From JBDUDR01 sp040002845 (GTDB lineage Bacteria; Actinomycetota; Actinomycetes; Propionibacteriales; Nocardioidaceae), in NCBI GenBank assembly GCA_040002845.1, contig JBDUDR010000024.1:1-25355 (forward strand): 25,355 nucleotides of DNA, read 5' to 3'. A program made the translations under genes and the position numbers. Numbering within the stretch: position 1 is the stretch's first letter; each line of letters begins with the position of its first letter. This document shows, one piece after another, positions 16,261 to 24,295 of the stretch. The notes beneath the pieces are model-generated. The model had not been told where the DNA came from. It made no database searches and worked only from the letters and a program-made list of their open reading frames with translations.

Positions 16261-16996
16261 GCTTGCGTCCCCACATGACGAGGCCGCCGCCCAGGCTCAT
16301 CCTGCGGACGTTGACGGACTCCATCCCGGCGTCCTGCCATGCGCGGACCGTCCAGTCGACGGGGTAGGCCCGGTAGTGCTGTGTGATGGACGGGCCCAGG
16401 AACCGGCCCACGGACGCCCAGGCCCGACCTCCGGTGGCGTACCCCGCGATCGGCAGCACTCCCCGCGTGTACAGATGCCAGCCGGCCCGAACAACCGGGT
16501 TGGGCGGCACGGCGAACTCGAGGCTAGCCATCACCCCGCCGGGGCGCAGGACACGCGCGAGCTCGCGCAGGGTGGCTTCGGGGTCCGAGACGTACCTGAG
16601 CAGGTAGGTGAACGTCAGCGCATCGAAGCATGCCCGGGGGAACGGCAGTTGCTCGGCCTTGCCGACCACGAGGTCGATCCGGTCCGCATATGGGCCCTCC
16701 TGGGAGCGCTGACGCCCTCGTCGAAGCATCTGTTCGGTTAGGTCGACACCGGTAATGGTCGCCGCGGTCCGGTCGGCCAGCATCAACGCCACTCCGGCTG
16801 TCCCAGTGGCGACGTCGAGGACGCGCTGAGCGTTCGGACTCGAACGGGCGACGGCGTCGACCATGGCGGTGCGCCAGCGGCGGTTCTGACCGAACGACAA
16901 GATCTCAGCGAGCCGGTCGTACCGGTCCGGGAGCCCGTCGAACAGGTCTCGCGCGAACTGGCTCGGAGCCGAGCGGGAGCGCTGCACGGATTGCAT
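16250..16996 (-). CDS. UbiE/MenG-type SAM-dependent methyltransferase
   Basis: A 248-residue class I methyltransferase. The N-terminal helix block FDGLPDRYDRLAEILSFGQNRRWR is characteristic of UbiE/demethylmenaquinone methyltransferases. Motif I is RVLDVATGTAGVAL (58-71). Motif II/III lies in FPRACFDALTFTYLLRYVSDPEATLRELARVLRPGGVMASLEF. ATG at 16996 is preceded by AGGAG with 8-base spacing and is preferred to the longer frame from 17050. The gene overlaps the UbiA-like membrane protein, which makes a two-gene operon. It may methylate a menaquinone precursor or another prenylated ring. Main-pathway men genes are absent here, so a paralogue in a side pathway is also possible. Confidence 0.85.
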   Translation of the reverse strand: MQSVQRSRSAPSQFARDLFDGLPDRYDRLAEILSFGQNRRWRTAMVDAVARSSPNAQRVLDVATGTAGVALMLADRTAATITGVDLTEQMLRRGRQRSQEGPYADRIDLVVGKAEQLPFPRACFDALTFTYLLRYVSDPEATLRELARVLRPGGVMASLEFAVPPNPVVRAGWHLYTRGVLPIAGYATGGRAWASVGRFLGPSITQHYRAYPVDWTVRAWQDAGMESVNVRRMSLGGGLVMWGRKRGE

Positions 16997-17084
16997 CGGA
17001 GGTTCTCCTATCAGGTTGCTACCGCGCCGACCCGCTGCCAGTGAGGGCACGAGTCATCGTAGGCGCCGCATCGGTATGCGATCT

Positions 17085-17117
17085 CACGCGCCCATCGAGT
17101 CCGTCACTGGGCGCGTG
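17085..17117. promoter_or_regulatory. Perfect 10-bp inverted repeat in the divergent UbiE/glycosylase gap
   Basis: CACGCGCCCA (17085-17094) and TGGGCGCGTG (17108-17117) are exact inverse copies 13 bases apart. The site lies between two divergent genes, 89 bases upstream of the methyltransferase start and 69 bases upstream of the glycosylase start. That position favours an operator or shared regulatory site over a terminator. No regulator gene is adjacent. Confidence 0.45.
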
Positions 17118-17185
17118 GGCAACCCCTTCAGCACTGTCCACATGGGACGCGGGTTTCGGTCTGAACCCTGCGCCAGGATGAGCGC

Positions 17186-18082
17186 ATGCGTAGAGAGTTC
17201 ACGATTGTTCCTGAGGGTCCCTTCTCGCTCCGCGAGTCGGCCGAGTTCGGGTTTGGGCAGCGTGCCGGCCAGGGGTTCACGGGAGAGATGCAACTCGCCT
17301 TCTGCCTCGACGGGTACGAACATCAAGTCGGTGTCTCCCTCACCCAAGATGACGGAGACGTGCACGGGTCGGTTCAGGGGGAAGGCGAACTGGATCGCAT
17401 CCAGGCGCAGGTCGCCCGGGTGCTGTCGCTCGACATATCCGCGACCGGTTTCATCGACGTTGGGCGACGGGACCCGGTCATCGGACGGCTCCAGCAGGCT
17501 GCGCCCGGACTGCGTCCACCGCTGTTCTACTCACCCTACGAAGCCGCGGCCTGGTCTGTCCTGAGCGCGCGACGACCGGCCCGTCAGATGGCCGAGGTCC
17601 GCGATCGGATCAGCGCTGAGCACGGCGCCGTCTTCGCGGTTTTAGGTGGGCAGCTGGCGGCCTGGCCCACCCCGGAGCAGCTGCTCCGGGTCCAGGAGTT
17701 TCCAGGGGTGCCCGCGACGAAGATGGAGCGTCTGCACGGCGTTGCCCGAGCGGCCCTCGGCGGCCTGCTCGACGTCGACCGGCTCAAGTCCATCGGGCCC
17801 GACCAGGCGCTGTCCGACCTGCAGACGATCAAGGGGATCGGCCCGTTCTACTCCTCCTTGATCGTCGTTCGTGGCACCGGCCTCGCAGATGTGCTCCCAG
17901 CTCAACCGATGGCGGGTGTGATCGATGTGGAGAACGTACGCCGCCTCTATGGCCTTTCGGCCGCCCCGACGCATTCCGAGCTGCAGGAGCTGGCCGAACC
18001 GTGGCGTCCTTATCGCACGTGGTGCCTGGTGTTGATCCGGGCGGCGGCCGATCGTCTGCTGCCGACGCAGGAGAACACCTGA
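17186..18082 (+). CDS. AlkA-like DNA-3-methyladenine glycosylase (HhH-GPD superfamily)
   Basis: A 298-residue protein with the two-part layout of AlkA. It has an N-terminal mixed domain (1-110) and a helical HhH-GPD domain (about 112-290), with YSPYEAAAWSVLSARRPARQ, FPGVPATKMERL, the hairpin LQTIKGIGPFYSSLIVVRG (212-230) and WRPYRTWCLVLIRAAADR near the end. Members excise alkylated bases. The position that should hold the catalytic Asp in AlkA (LPDDY) reads DVLPAQPMAGVIDVENVRRLYG, so that residue is missing or displaced. Some actinobacterial relatives also lack it. ATG at 17186 follows AGGATG. Divergent from the UbiE-like gene. DNA-binding repair role likely, catalytic competence uncertain. 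Confidence 0.82.
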   Translation: MRREFTIVPEGPFSLRESAEFGFGQRAGQGFTGEMQLAFCLDGYEHQVGVSLTQDDGDVHGSVQGEGELDRIQAQVARVLSLDISATGFIDVGRRDPVIGRLQQAAPGLRPPLFYSPYEAAAWSVLSARRPARQMAEVRDRISAEHGAVFAVLGGQLAAWPTPEQLLRVQEFPGVPATKMERLHGVARAALGGLLDVDRLKSIGPDQALSDLQTIKGIGPFYSSLIVVRGTGLADVLPAQPMAGVIDVENVRRLYGLSAAPTHSELQELAEPWRPYRTWCLVLIRAAADRLLPTQENT

Positions 18083-18279
18083 CATCACTCGGCGCCCTGC
18101 GGTGGCTTCTCAACGACGAGCGCGAGGGTCTGCTCGAGGCGTTCGCCGCCGCGAACGGTGCCGAGGCCCAGATGGCCTATGGGCAAAGGGAAGACACCGC
18201 TCTAGGCTGCCTTGTCGGCAACAGTAGCGGCCAGTTGGTCCGGGGGCGTGGCCGCGAGGCGAACCCGAGGAGTACGCCC

Positions 18280-21200
18280 ATGCGTCCCTACCGTGTCATC
18301 TCGATCCTCTCCGTCCTCGCTCTCGGGGGCTTCCTCGCCGCGACGCCGGTCGTCGCCGAACCCACCGTGAGCGCCACCCCCGCTCAAACCGGGGTCGGTG
18401 CAGCGTCGCGAGCGTTGTTGTTCTCCTCCGACGGGATGCGCCCGGACCTGATGGAGAAGTACGCCGCAGCGGGGAAGATGCCGACGTACGCCTCGCTCAT
18501 GGCGGCTGGTGTACGTGGGGCCAACGGCATGACCCAGGCTTTCCCGCCGAACACCGGCGTGGGTTGGTACACCATGGCTACCGGTACCTACCCGAGCGAG
18601 CACGGGTCGACGAACAACACCTTCCACCGCATCGGTGAGGGGAGCTTCAACAACCGCACGTCGTTCTCGGCGCCCGGCGTCCTGCAGGCCGACACCATCG
18701 CCGCCGCAGCCGAGCGCGCCGGCAAGAAGGTCGCGCAGATCGAGTGGGTCGGTGGGGCGCAGGCCGGGATCGCCGGCCCCACCGTGGACTTTGCCAACTT
18801 CTTCTCCACTCGTGGCGTCCTCACCTACCCCGCGGTTCCGGACGAGCAAGCGGGCGCCGCCTCCTTCGGACTCTCCTACCAGGTCGCCGCACCCACCTCC
18901 GCGGCCGGCTGGTCCAACGTGCCCGCCGGCGACCCGGCCGCGTCGCCGATGGAGAGCGCACTGACGGTCGCGACGACGTTCGCGACGGTGAACCCCACCC
19001 GCAGCTACGACGTGTACTTTTACGACTCCCTCGTCGACGGGAACGTCGGCTACGACCATGCACTCCTCGTCCCCTCAGCCGCCGCGAAGGACGGGAGCCA
19101 GGCATCGGTCGACCTCGCGGAGGGGGACTTCAAGGAGATCAAACTCAGCGGCGCCGACGGGCTCATCGGTGCCCGCGCCGGGCAAACGGCGGGGTTCTAC
19201 AGCAAGCTCATCTCGATCGCGCCGGACCTGTCGTCGTTCAAGCTGTACTTCACCTCGGTCGAGCGGCTGATCGCGACCTGCCACACCGCGGCGTGCGACG
19301 CACTGCCCGCCGGAGGCTCGGGGGAGGACCGGCTGGAGAAGTACCTCGCCGAGAACGTGCCGACGGCCATCGCGGCTGACTTCGCTCCGCTCGAGGCGCG
19401 GATCATCGACGAGGACACGTACGTCGAGCAGGGGCGTGACCTCGAGGCGGCGTACGGCAACGCGGTGCTCGACTACGTCCTCGGCACCTTGCAGCCCGAC
19501 ACCCAGCTGGCCCTGGTCGGCTACCCCGTGACCGACGAGTTCTCCCACCAGTTCATGGGCCTGGTAACGCCCACCGACATGGACGGTGCACCGAACCCGT
19601 ACTACGACGATGTGAACGGCGACGGCACGAAGGACAACCGCGTAGCGGTCCGGGAGGGCTATATCGCCAGCGCCTACCACGAGGCGGACGCCAAGCTGGC
19701 TAGGGCCAGGCAGCTGCTCGGCGGCAACCCGACGACCATCGCCGGCAGCGACCACGGCTTCGCACCGCAGTGGTACGCCGTCAACGCGGGCAAGGTGCTC
19801 GCCGACGCCGGTCTGCAGTCGCCGGAGCAGCCGTCCAACTGCCGTGCGGCGACGACAACCAACCTGGCCAAGGCATGCTGGGCGGGCGGCACCGCACAGA
19901 TCTACGTCAACCTCGCCGGTCGCGACCCGGGCGGTGTTGTCTCGGCTGCCAACTACGAGAACGTCCGCAACCAGATCATCAGCGCCTTCCAGAACCTGAC
20001 CGACCCCGCCAATCCAGGCAAGCAGGTTGTCCTCAAGATCCTCAAGAAGGAGGAGCTTCGCAACGTTGACGGCTCCGACTCGCTGCACCCGTCGCGCAGC
20101 GGCGACGTCGTGGTGGTCACGCGTCCGCCGTACCAGTTCGACGCCGGCACACCCGGCCAGAGGATCGCGTTCAGCCAGTTCTTCGGCCAGCACGGTTATC
20201 TCCCTGATCTGGTCGATCTCGCCCACAACGTCAACATGCACGCCACCTTCGTGGCCGCCGGTCCGGGCATCCGTCACCGCGACCCGATGACAGGCGTCCG
20301 GGCGGTCGACCTGGCGCCGACGCTCGCCTTCCTGATGGGCATCCCCGGACCGCAGAACGCCCGCGGGCGGATCCTGTACGACCTGCTGCCGCGTCCCGGA
20401 CAGCTCAAGGAGGTCACCCTCCTGGACATCAGCGACTACCACGGCCAGTTGGGGCCGCTCGCGGAGACGGCCGACAACGTCTCGGGCGCCGGAGCGAGCA
20501 ACCCGTCGTTCACCATCGGCGGCGCGGCGTTCCTCAAGCCCTGGTTCGACATCTACCGAGCCGAGGCCAGGAATGGGTCGATCACAGTCGCCGGCGGTGA
20601 CTCCGTCGGTGCGACGCCGCCGATCTCGTCGTTCTTCGGAGACAAACCCACCATCGAGCTGATGAACGCCATGGGCTTCAACTTCGACGGCCTGGGCAAC
20701 CACAACTTCGACCGCGGTCAGGCGTACCTCCGCAACACGCTCGTGCCGCTGGCGACGTTCCGCTACCTGTCCGCGAACATCGTGAACGACGACGGCAAGA
20801 CTCCCGCCGAGTGGAGTCCGTCGGTGGTCGTGGACACCTTCGATGGTGTCAAGGTCGGCATCGTCGGGTTCTCCAACGACGACATCCCGGAGCTCACCTC
20901 ACCCGGCGCGCTGTCGCCGTTCCACGTGGCCAACTCGCTGGCCGCGGTCAACGCCGAGGCCGCGAGGCTGCGGTCGAAGGGGATCGGGACCATCGTGGCG
21001 CTCGGCCACCTCGGTGCCACGGCCGGTAGCCTCACCAACCCGAGCGGACCACTGCTCGACCTCGCCGACAACGTTCAGCGGGTGGACGCGGTGATCGGGG
21101 ACCACACCGACTTCCAGGTCGTCTCGACCCGGCCGAACGGGGTCCTGGTAACCGAGAACCGCAGCAAGGGCATCCGGTTCACCCGGGTCCGGCTGGTCGT

Positions 21201-22029
21201 CGACACCTCCACCAAGCGGGTCGTCTACAAGACCGCCGACTTCCACAAGCCGTGGGACATCGGGATCACGCCGGACGCGGCGATCCAGAGCCGGATCGAC
21301 CAGCTGAACGCCCAGCTGGCGCCGATCCTCGGTACCGTCATCGGCGACTCGACCCGGTTCATCCCACGCACGGACGCCTGTGGGAACACCGCGGGGCGTA
21401 CCTGCGAGTCGCTGGTCGGCAACACCGTGACCGACGCGATGCGGACGACGTACGGCGTGGACTTCGCGATCACTAACTCCGGCGGCCTCCGGGCGGACTT
21501 GACCTGCCCGACGACCGACAACCCGAGCGACTTCTGCCCGGCGTACACCCCGCCGCCGTACCCGATCACGCGCGGCCAGGTGCTCACGGTTTTGCCGTTC
21601 GGCAACGTGGTCACAACGCTGGACGTCAGCGGTGCGGAGCTCAAGACGATGCTGGAGAACGGCATCTCCAGGATGCCTGCCGTCGACGGCCGGTTCCCGC
21701 AGGTGTCGGGGCTGTGCTTCAGCTACGACATCTCGGCGCCGGTGGGCGCGCGGGTGACCGATGCGGTGCGGCAGGCTGCGGACGGATCCTGCACAGGTGC
21801 GGCCGTCGACCTGACCGGTGCCTCGACGTACTCGATCGCGGAGAACGATTTCATGTCGGGAGGTGGTGACGGATATCCGGTCTTCACCCCGCGGGTGACG
21901 ACCCGGGACATCATGGATCAGGTCCTCGCCGACTCCATCACCGCGCAGGGCACGATATCCCCGGCGATCCAAGGACGCGTCACCTGTACGACGAGCGGAG
22001 TGACTCCGTGTCCGGTGGTGGTGCCGTAG
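18280..22029 (+). CDS. Secreted nucleotide pyrophosphatase/phosphodiesterase - 5'-nucleotidase fusion
   Basis: A 1249-residue exported enzyme. Signal peptide: residues 1-27, cleavage near VVA-EP. Residues about 45-700 are an alkaline-phosphatase-superfamily phosphodiesterase with a full two-metal set: Asp51 (SSDGMRPD), nucleophile Thr92 (PPNTGVGW), Asp419 and His423 (TDEFSH), Asp491 and His492 (GSDHGF), His638 (GQHGY). Residues about 710-1249 are a UshA-like 5'-nucleotidase: Asp719 and His721 (SDYHGQ), Asp774 (GGDS), Asn807 and His808 (GNHNFD), His910 (LGHLG), His942 in GDHTDF, then NSGGLR (1066-1071) and ENDFMSGGGDGY. The halves could act in series on nucleotides. ATG 18280 follows GAGGAG; the longer upstream frame overlaps the glycosylase and is rejected. 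No anchor. Confidence 0.9.
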   Translation: MRPYRVISILSVLALGGFLAATPVVAEPTVSATPAQTGVGAASRALLFSSDGMRPDLMEKYAAAGKMPTYASLMAAGVRGANGMTQAFPPNTGVGWYTMATGTYPSEHGSTNNTFHRIGEGSFNNRTSFSAPGVLQADTIAAAAERAGKKVAQIEWVGGAQAGIAGPTVDFANFFSTRGVLTYPAVPDEQAGAASFGLSYQVAAPTSAAGWSNVPAGDPAASPMESALTVATTFATVNPTRSYDVYFYDSLVDGNVGYDHALLVPSAAAKDGSQASVDLAEGDFKEIKLSGADGLIGARAGQTAGFYSKLISIAPDLSSFKLYFTSVERLIATCHTAACDALPAGGSGEDRLEKYLAENVPTAIAADFAPLEARIIDEDTYVEQGRDLEAAYGNAVLDYVLGTLQPDTQLALVGYPVTDEFSHQFMGLVTPTDMDGAPNPYYDDVNGDGTKDNRVAVREGYIASAYHEADAKLARARQLLGGNPTTIAGSDHGFAPQWYAVNAGKVLADAGLQSPEQPSNCRAATTTNLAKACWAGGTAQIYVNLAGRDPGGVVSAANYENVRNQIISAFQNLTDPANPGKQVVLKILKKEELRNVDGSDSLHPSRSGDVVVVTRPPYQFDAGTPGQRIAFSQFFGQHGYLPDLVDLAHNVNMHATFVAAGPGIRHRDPMTGVRAVDLAPTLAFLMGIPGPQNARGRILYDLLPRPGQLKEVTLLDISDYHGQLGPLAETADNVSGAGASNPSFTIGGAAFLKPWFDIYRAEARNGSITVAGGDSVGATPPISSFFGDKPTIELMNAMGFNFDGLGNHNFDRGQAYLRNTLVPLATFRYLSANIVNDDGKTPAEWSPSVVVDTFDGVKVGIVGFSNDDIPELTSPGALSPFHVANSLAAVNAEAARLRSKGIGTIVALGHLGATAGSLTNPSGPLLDLADNVQRVDAVIGDHTDFQVVSTRPNGVLVTENRSKGIRFTRVRLVVDTSTKRVVYKTADFHKPWDIGITPDAAIQSRIDQLNAQLAPILGTVIGDSTRFIPRTDACGNTAGRTCESLVGNTVTDAMRTTYGVDFAITNSGGLRADLTCPTTDNPSDFCPAYTPPPYPITRGQVLTVLPFGNVVTTLDVSGAELKTMLENGISRMPAVDGRFPQVSGLCFSYDISAPVGARVTDAVRQAADGSCTGAAVDLTGASTYSIAENDFMSGGGDGYPVFTPRVTTRDIMDQVLADSITAQGTISPAIQGRVTCTTSGVTPCPVVVP

Positions 22030-22391
22030 GACTCAGAGGGGTTCCCAAAGCGTGTGAGCGTCCGCGGGATGTGGAGAACGGCGCCGCATCCCCAGCCGCC
22101 CCGGCTGCTGGAGATCCTGATTCGGCCTCAATGCGCCCGAGTCGGTCCTGGGCCGGGTGCCGAGTAGCGCCGGGTCAGGATGTCTGGGAGCTGTCGGCGG
22201 CGACGAGGTCGGAGCGGTCGACAGTGTCCGCCTCACCTGCAAAAATGGCAGAGTCTTCGCGTCAGAGGCATAATCACGATTGCAACCGGCGGTAGCGACC
22301 GGGGTCCGTTGGCGGGTCCCCGAAGTGCCTGCTGCCCGCTTGTCCGATGCCGCCGGTCACGAGCATCGCTCCCGGAGGGAGGTGACCGGTC
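22030..22391. other. 362-bp gene-free region before the dehydrogenase
   Basis: No convincing gene. A short hairpin CAGCCG-CCC-CGGCTG (22093-22107) might help end the upstream transcript. CATAAT at 22269-22274 resembles a -10 box but has no good -35 partner 17 bases upstream. The dehydrogenase has its own strong ribosome binding site at the right edge. Confidence 0.5.
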
Positions 22392-23261
22392 ATGTCGACG
22401 ATCGCGTTCCTCGGCCTCGGCCAGATGGGTACTCCGATGGCAACCCGACTGCTGAACGCCGGCCATGACGTCACCGTCTGGAACCGCACCCCGCAACGCA
22501 CCACATCGTTGGCCGCCGGTGGAGCCCGCGTCGCTCCGACGCCGGCGGCCGCTGCCGACGACGTCGAGTTCGTCATCACCATGCTCGCCACCCCTGAATC
22601 CCTCGACGACGTTCTCTTCGGTCCGGACGGACTCGCCGCAGCCCTCTCACCTGGTCAGATGCTGATCGACATGTCCACGGTCGGACCGGACGCGTTCCGG
22701 TCCGCCGCGGCACGGCTCCCCAGCGGCGTGGCCGCGGTCGACGCTCCCGTCCGCGGCAGCGTCCCGGAGGCAACCGACGGGCGCCTTCACGTCTACGTCG
22801 GCGCTGCCGACGACGACTATCAGCGGGCGCGGCCCGTCGTCGAGGTCTTCGGCGACGTTCACCACGTCGGCGCCGGGGGGGACGGCGAAGCGATGAAACT
22901 CGTGCTCAACACCACCCTCACGGCGTCCATCGTGGCCCTCGGTGAGGCGCTCGCGCTCGGCGACGCGCTTGGGCTCGATCAGACCTCGATGCTCGACGCG
23001 CTCCAGGACTCGCCCGTCGGTACGACAGTCCGGGCCAAGCGAGTGAACATCGAAACCGGGCACTACCCGCCGAGCTTCAAGCTCTCCCTCGCCGCCAAAG
23101 ACATGCGCCTCGCGGTCGGCGCTGCCGACCACACAGGCACACCTCTCAAGACGGCCGACACGGTTCGACGGTGGCTCGATGACGCGGCCGCACAAGGCGC
23201 GGCCGACCTGGACTTCTCCGCGGTCGTGGCCGTGATTCTCGGCCAACCACCCCGACCGTGA
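22392..23261 (+). CDS. NAD(P)-dependent beta-hydroxyacid dehydrogenase (3-hydroxyisobutyrate dehydrogenase family)
   Basis: A complete 289-residue enzyme that oxidises a beta-hydroxyacid or reduces a semialdehyde or imine. The Rossmann dinucleotide motif is FLGLGQMGTPMA (6-17). The end of strand beta-2 reads WNRTP, where Arg32 points to NADP(H) preference. The substrate loop is DAPVRGSVPEA (117-127), in place of the usual DAPVSGG. The catalytic Lys is Lys169 in GEAMKLVLN. The all-alpha C-terminal domain follows (LALGDALGLDQTSMLDALQDSP). Start ATG 22392 has a strong GGAGGTGA 7 bases upstream. It stands alone on the plus strand. The altered substrate loop leaves the substrate open; imine reductase-like members of this family are an alternative. 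Confidence 0.92.
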   Translation: MSTIAFLGLGQMGTPMATRLLNAGHDVTVWNRTPQRTTSLAAGGARVAPTPAAAADDVEFVITMLATPESLDDVLFGPDGLAAALSPGQMLIDMSTVGPDAFRSAAARLPSGVAAVDAPVRGSVPEATDGRLHVYVGAADDDYQRARPVVEVFGDVHHVGAGGDGEAMKLVLNTTLTASIVALGEALALGDALGLDQTSMLDALQDSPVGTTVRAKRVNIETGHYPPSFKLSLAAKDMRLAVGAADHTGTPLKTADTVRRWLDDAAAQGAADLDFSAVVAVILGQPPRP

Positions 23262-23338
23262 GCTCCGCCGTAGACGCCAGCTATTGGGCGAATCGGTAAG
23301 GAGAAATCGACTCGGCTGCCGTCTATCGGGAAGAACAG

Positions 23339-23938
23339 TTGCGGGCAGGCGTCGAGGTCGGCACCTCCAGATGTGATGGGTCAACTCCAGTGAACGCAAT
23401 GCCGGCGACCGAGCGCATCCAGGCGGCGGCCGCGGCTCGACGACTCGACGACGCTTTTCGCCAGTTCCTCAACGAGCGCGGCGAACGCGCGTTGCCACTC
23501 GCCGAGGCGACCCGGCTCGTGACCGTCGTGGCGGGCATTCGGCTGGCGGCCGACGCTGTCGTCGACCTGTGGTCGCGCGAGACCGGGGCAGCCGGTGGTG
23601 ACCGCGTCGCATCGCGGGAGGAGCTGTACGACGCGGCCGCGCTCGTGACCGGGTGGTATTCGGCGCTTGCCGACGCCCTCAGAACCGGCGGTCCGCTGCT
23701 TTCAGCGCTTCCGCTTGACTCCATCGCCGACGGGCGGCTGATCGAGGCGGTACGACGCGACCTGCAGGACGACGGTGGACAGGTCACCCCCACTACGGCA
23801 CGCATGGTCTGGACCGCCGACCACCTGGACGCGGTGAGACGGTTGCAGGACACGATTCTCGGCCCAGCTCACGACGCGGCGAAACAACAAGATCAAAGCG
23901 AAACACGCTTACGTCACTTCAGCCGCACCACCCGATGA
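23339..23938 (+). pseudogene. Probable 5'-truncated FUSC-type protein, C-terminal domain
   Basis: A readable C-terminal segment of up to 199 residues; a TAA at 23297 closes the frame upstream. From about residue 25 it reads AAAAARRLDDAFRQFLNERG and LAEATRLVTVVAGIRLAADAVVDLW. I associate this with the cytosolic C-terminal part of actinobacterial FUSC-family membrane proteins. The membrane domains that should precede it are absent: upstream within 80 bases is the stop of the dehydrogenase. The candidate starts (TTG 23339, GTG 23390, ATG 23399) have no good ribosome binding site. It is therefore either a remnant or a short stand-alone cytosolic protein. The family match is from memory and only moderately sure. 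Confidence 0.4.
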
Positions 23939-24179
23939 GAAGGCTGGCCAGGTGGGCCCATGACCGACATCCCAGAGCCCGGTCGGCAGGCCGCCCAGAA
24001 CCGAGCCCTTGACACAATCGACAGTCAAGACGGGCGTCCGCCAGTGCCTCGATTCGGCGCGTGCGGGTGCCGTGGCAAGGAAGTCGTCGGCACCGGGACA
24101 CTGCGGAGACTTCGTCAACAGTTCGTTGGCAATAAGGGGTAGCCGAGCCTCGAACATGCGTGTGACCTGCACTTTCTCA

Positions 24180-24202
24180 GTGTCCGAGGGGGGACTTGAA
24201 CC
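24180..24202 (-). other. tRNA-Leu 3'-end fragment, candidate attachment (att) site core
   Basis: Read on the minus strand, 23 bases give the 3' half of a T-arm (GGTTCAAGT then CCCCC) followed by an acceptor strand CTCGGAC and discriminator A. This matches the 3' end of actinobacterial tRNA-Leu genes as I recall them. The rest of the tRNA is absent: upstream reads GCC where the T-stem needs GGG. A bare tRNA 3' end is the usual footprint of a site-specific integrase at the far end of an element. By orientation the element lies at higher coordinates and the chromosome at lower ones. Confidence 0.55.
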
Positions 24203-24295
24203 GGCTGACGGGCCTCCCGAACCAGGTTGCGACGCCATTCCACGCCTGAATCGGGCTCGGTTGGAGGCGGTGGGCCCGCGGTTTCCCCAGTTTTG

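Noticed and set aside
18001..18279. N-terminal extension of the secreted fusion protein
   Set aside because: It would overlap the glycosylase and bury the signal peptide; ATG 18280 has GAGGAG upstream and begins a proper signal sequence.
19075..20703. A 542-residue minus-strand open frame, and another at 20899-21972
   Set aside because: Both lie wholly opposite the phosphodiesterase/nucleotidase fusion, have no recognisable motifs, and mirror its third-codon-position GC bias.
22093..22107. Hairpin CAGCCG/CGGCTG as a terminator
   Set aside because: Only a 6-bp stem with no T-tract; too weak to list as a terminator on its own in DNA this GC-rich.
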